Of a stretch of DNA of 64,000 nt, positions 61,681 through 64,000 are shown in pieces. The position numbers and the translations under genes are program-made. This stretch comes from an uncultured Pontibacter sp. GTDB taxonomy: Bacteria; Bacteroidota; Bacteroidia; Cytophagales; Hymenobacteraceae. Numbering within the stretch: the first letter of the stretch is position 1; each line of letters starts with the position of its first letter. The notes under the pieces were generated by a model. It did no database searches. It had not been told where the DNA came from and saw only the letters and a program-made list of their open reading frames with translations. The DNA is taken from contig CANMMP010000001.1 of the NCBI GenBank assembly GCA_947499125.1, forward strand, positions 744,001 to 808,000. The letters run 5' to 3'.

Positions 61681-64000
61681 ATGAAAAAGAACATAAGCAT
61701 CAACTTACAAGGCATCATCTTTTATATAGAAGAGGATGGCTATGAGCAGCTTAGCCGCTACCTGGCTTCAATACGCACGTACTTTTCGAACTACGAAGGG
61801 CACGAAGAGATTGTAGCCGATATCGAGCTGCGTATTGCTGAGATCTTTTCAGCAAGGCTTTCTCCGGGCAAACAGGTTATTACTTTAGAGGATGTACAAT
61901 ACCTGATAGCCAGAATGGGACACGTTACTGAATTTGAAGTTAACGAGCCTGAAGAGGAGGAAGCACCAAACTATAGAACAGGCGCTAACGCAGCCGGAGC
62001 TGCATCAGGCACTTATACTTCACCTGGCAGCAAACAGCTTTTCCGCGATATTAACCGCAAGGTAGTAAGTGGCGTTTGCGCAGGACTGGCCAACTATCTT
62101 AACATAGATGTGGTCTGGATCCGCCTGTTCTTTATACTTTTTGTAGTGCTTGGTATCCTTTCTGCCGGCATCTCAGCTATGGCTGCGGTTATACTTTATG
62201 TTGTGCTGTGGGTGGCCATGCCAGAGAGTACTGATTTACCTGACACAAACGTAAAAAAACTGTTCCGCGACCCTGAAGACAAAAAACTGGGTGGTGTAGC
62301 CAGCGGAATTGCGAAATACTTTGGAGTTGATGTAGCCGTTGTGCGCATTCTGTTCCTGGTTTCGATATTCCTGGGCGGCTTCGGGATACTGTTATACATA
62401 GTTTTATGGATAGCGGTACCCGAAGCGGTAACGCTTACTGAGCGCATGCAAATGCAGGGAAACCCTGTAACACTGGCCGGCATTGAGCAAACCCTTAAAG
62501 ATAACCTTAATATGAAGGACCAGGACGGTAACGAAAGCGTGTTGGCCAAGATCATACTGTTACCTATCAGGCTTATTTCGCAGGTTATAAACTGGATGGG
62601 CAAGGCACTTGGGCCTATACTTACATTTTTGATTGCTCTTATAAGAGTAGCCGCAGGTATATTTCTACTTATCGTTTCAGTGGGTTTAACTGTTGGCCTT
62701 GTCGGTATGTTCTTCCATTCTATGGGCTGGGTCGAGGACTCTAATTTTGTGCAGATGGGACCTTTCTCCTCTTCTGTATGGTTTGGCGGCTTTCCCAGGC
62801 TCGGACTGGTTGCAGGTTTGGTTACCGGTCTGATTCCTTTATTCTTTCTTATACTTTTAGCAGTAGGTTTACTGGCGAAGCGCTTTTATATGAAAGCTGC
62901 TATAGGTTGGTCGATGTTTGGTGTGTGGGTGGTAGCACTTGGTATACTTATCGCATCTATAGCTAATTACATGGGCAACTTCCAGCGCTCAGGCGAAATA
63001 GCGATAACGAAATCTATACCAGCCGAAAATGTTAGTGTGCTTGATGCATACGACGTGAACACTGAATTTAACAACCTATATGTAGATGTGCGGGAGCATA
63101 ATGGCAACGACATCCAGGTAATTCAACAGATTAGGGCCAAAGGCCGCAACGAAGAGGACGCGAAGCTAAACGCCAACATGATCACGTATCGTGTAGTGCA
63201 GCAAGACTCAACCTTGCGTTTCGATAATAGCTACGAGTTTAAGCAGGGAGGTATCTTCCGTGACCAGGACCTGACAATTATGCTGAAACTACCGAAGGGT
63301 AAGCCATTCCGTTTAACCCGTGAATTTGTGCATCTGTTACCAGGCGCTACTTTCGACAAGAACTATAGCTACGAAAAAATTGAACGCAACACCTGGAAAG
63401 CAAAAGGTGATATGCTGGAATGCATTACCTGCGCTACCGATACCCTGGATACAGAAGAGCCGGAAATGCTGATGAACGAAGCCGGATTTGACTTTAATTC
63501 AGATGAAATGGGTGAAGGTGGCAGTGTATTGCTTAGAGAAACTGAATATGGCACCAATAGTCGTTCTTTTAATGTATCAGAGTTTAGCAAAGTATCGGTA
63601 GCCGGTCCTTACCATGTGCGCCTTACACAAGGCAGCCGCCATCAGGTAAATGTTATAGGTCCTGAAAAAGAGATCAGAAGAATGGACATAAATGTGCGTG
63701 GCGATGAACTGGTAATAGAGTACGAAGATAAAGTGATCAACCTGTTCGATGACCATGAACCAGTCCTGATACAGATCTCTGTACCAAACCTGAATAGCCT
63801 TGTGCTGGCCGGAGCTATAAAAGCAGATGTTTCGTTGCCTAATGCCGATGTACTTGACCTGGAACTTGCCGGTGCTACCAAAGCTTTGATAGATGTTAGA
63901 GCCCGAACTATACGGGCAGATATTGCAGGCGCATCTAACACACAATTTGTAGGCACTACAAACCGCTTTGAGCTGGATGCTACCGGTGCTTGCAAAATAA
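61681..64000 (+). CDS. PspC and DUF2807 domain membrane protein, cut by the right edge
   Basis: 773 codons are visible from ATG 61681 without a stop; the gene continues beyond the window. A cytoplasmic N-terminal part (about 1-115) is followed by two PspC units, each a short KLFRDxxxxxxxGVxxGxxxYFxxD-type segment plus membrane helix (around 118-180 and 195-260). Two or three further membrane segments follow near 310-440. From about 620 the sequence FNVSEFSKVSVAGPYHVRLT starts a DUF2807 (auto-transporter adhesin head GIN) beta-helix region with repeats such as LVLAGAIKADVSLP and LELAGATKALIDV. It lies directly after the PadR gene. Likely an envelope-stress or signalling protein. Confidence 0.88.
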   Translation, partial: MKKNISINLQGIIFYIEEDGYEQLSRYLASIRTYFSNYEGHEEIVADIELRIAEIFSARLSPGKQVITLEDVQYLIARMGHVTEFEVNEPEEEEAPNYRTGANAAGAASGTYTSPGSKQLFRDINRKVVSGVCAGLANYLNIDVVWIRLFFILFVVLGILSAGISAMAAVILYVVLWVAMPESTDLPDTNVKKLFRDPEDKKLGGVASGIAKYFGVDVAVVRILFLVSIFLGGFGILLYIVLWIAVPEAVTLTERMQMQGNPVTLAGIEQTLKDNLNMKDQDGNESVLAKIILLPIRLISQVINWMGKALGPILTFLIALIRVAAGIFLLIVSVGLTVGLVGMFFHSMGWVEDSNFVQMGPFSSSVWFGGFPRLGLVAGLVTGLIPLFFLILLAVGLLAKRFYMKAAIGWSMFGVWVVALGILIASIANYMGNFQRSGEIAITKSIPAENVSVLDAYDVNTEFNNLYVDVREHNGNDIQVIQQIRAKGRNEEDAKLNANMITYRVVQQDSTLRFDNSYEFKQGGIFRDQDLTIMLKLPKGKPFRLTREFVHLLPGATFDKNYSYEKIERNTWKAKGDMLECITCATDTLDTEEPEMLMNEAGFDFNSDEMGEGGSVLLRETEYGTNSRSFNVSEFSKVSVAGPYHVRLTQGSRHQVNVIGPEKEIRRMDINVRGDELVIEYEDKVINLFDDHEPVLIQISVPNLNSLVLAGAIKADVSLPNADVLDLELAGATKALIDVRARTIRADIAGASNTQFVGTTNRFELDATGACKI

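Overview
The window is a chromosomal segment of a pigmented member of the Bacteroidota, most likely Cytophagales/Hymenobacteraceae and close to Pontibacter. This is inferred from several things read directly: a type IX secretion sortase of the PorU2 type next to a PorV/PorQ-like barrel, a T9SS type B sorting-domain protein, a single-anchor b558-type succinate dehydrogenase, a Bacteroidota-style dcw cluster, a ketocarotenoid operon, and promoters of the form TTG-N19/20-TAnnTTTG. No rRNA, tRNA, CRISPR array, prophage or transposase gene was seen.

Layout. 1-3.5 kb: the end of murB, a surface-type lipoprotein and mutS2. 3.7-6.8 kb: a small accessory stretch (YhcH-like protein, a TonB-C-terminal-like secreted protein, a lipoprotein, a possible broken gene, a CPBP-like membrane protein lacking the usual glutamates). 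6.9-11.1 kb: fabD, a DCC-family protein and a large T9SS type B cargo protein. 11.3-14.9 kb: sdhCAB. 15.1-15.6 kb: an FMN reductase. 15.7-31.0 kb: an almost uninterrupted minus-strand division and cell wall cluster mraZ-rsmH-ftsL-ftsI-murE-mraY-murD-ftsW-murG-murC-ftsQ-ftsA-ftsZ, without murF, murB or ddl. Its 453-bp control region carries two opposed arrays of MraZ-type boxes around a group of DnaA boxes. 32.2-39.5 kb: a carotenoid locus (crtZ, B12-type MerR regulator, ECF sigma factor, crtI, crtB, unknown secreted protein, lycopene cyclase, ispH, crtW), which should make astaxanthin-type or related ketocarotenoids from isoprenoid precursors. 39.6-48.9 kb: a phenylacetate region (enoyl-CoA hydratase, TetR regulator with its own operator, paaABCD, and paaE apart on the other strand), interrupted by a lipoprotein and an M3 peptidase. 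49-55 kb: an HNH-like/AP2 protein, an M23-type protein, a LolC/E-like permease, a NamZ-like lipoprotein, fmt and folA. 55-61 kb: porU2 and its porV-like partner. 61.3 kb to the right edge: a PadR regulator followed by a PspC/DUF2807 membrane protein that runs out of the window.

Outside the genes the window is rich in short repeats. A 984-bp gene-free stretch (40391-41374) stacks several different palindromic dispersed elements. Other small palindromic units lie between paaC and paaD, inside the sdh operon, near 3.65 kb and between fmt and folA. The 7-mer AACTATA/TATAGTT, with its sister AAGTATA/TATACTT, is strikingly frequent on both strands, inside and outside genes; eleven copies of the first lie in the 984-bp gene-free stretch alone.

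The signals I find most worth following are the MraZ/DnaA control region of the dcw cluster, a shared GTTTAA-N16/17-TTAAAC inverted repeat in front of the sigma-factor gene and in front of crtZ, the over-represented 7-mer, the duplicated PaaB subunit, and the AP2 protein whose HNH site seems to have lost its catalytic histidine.
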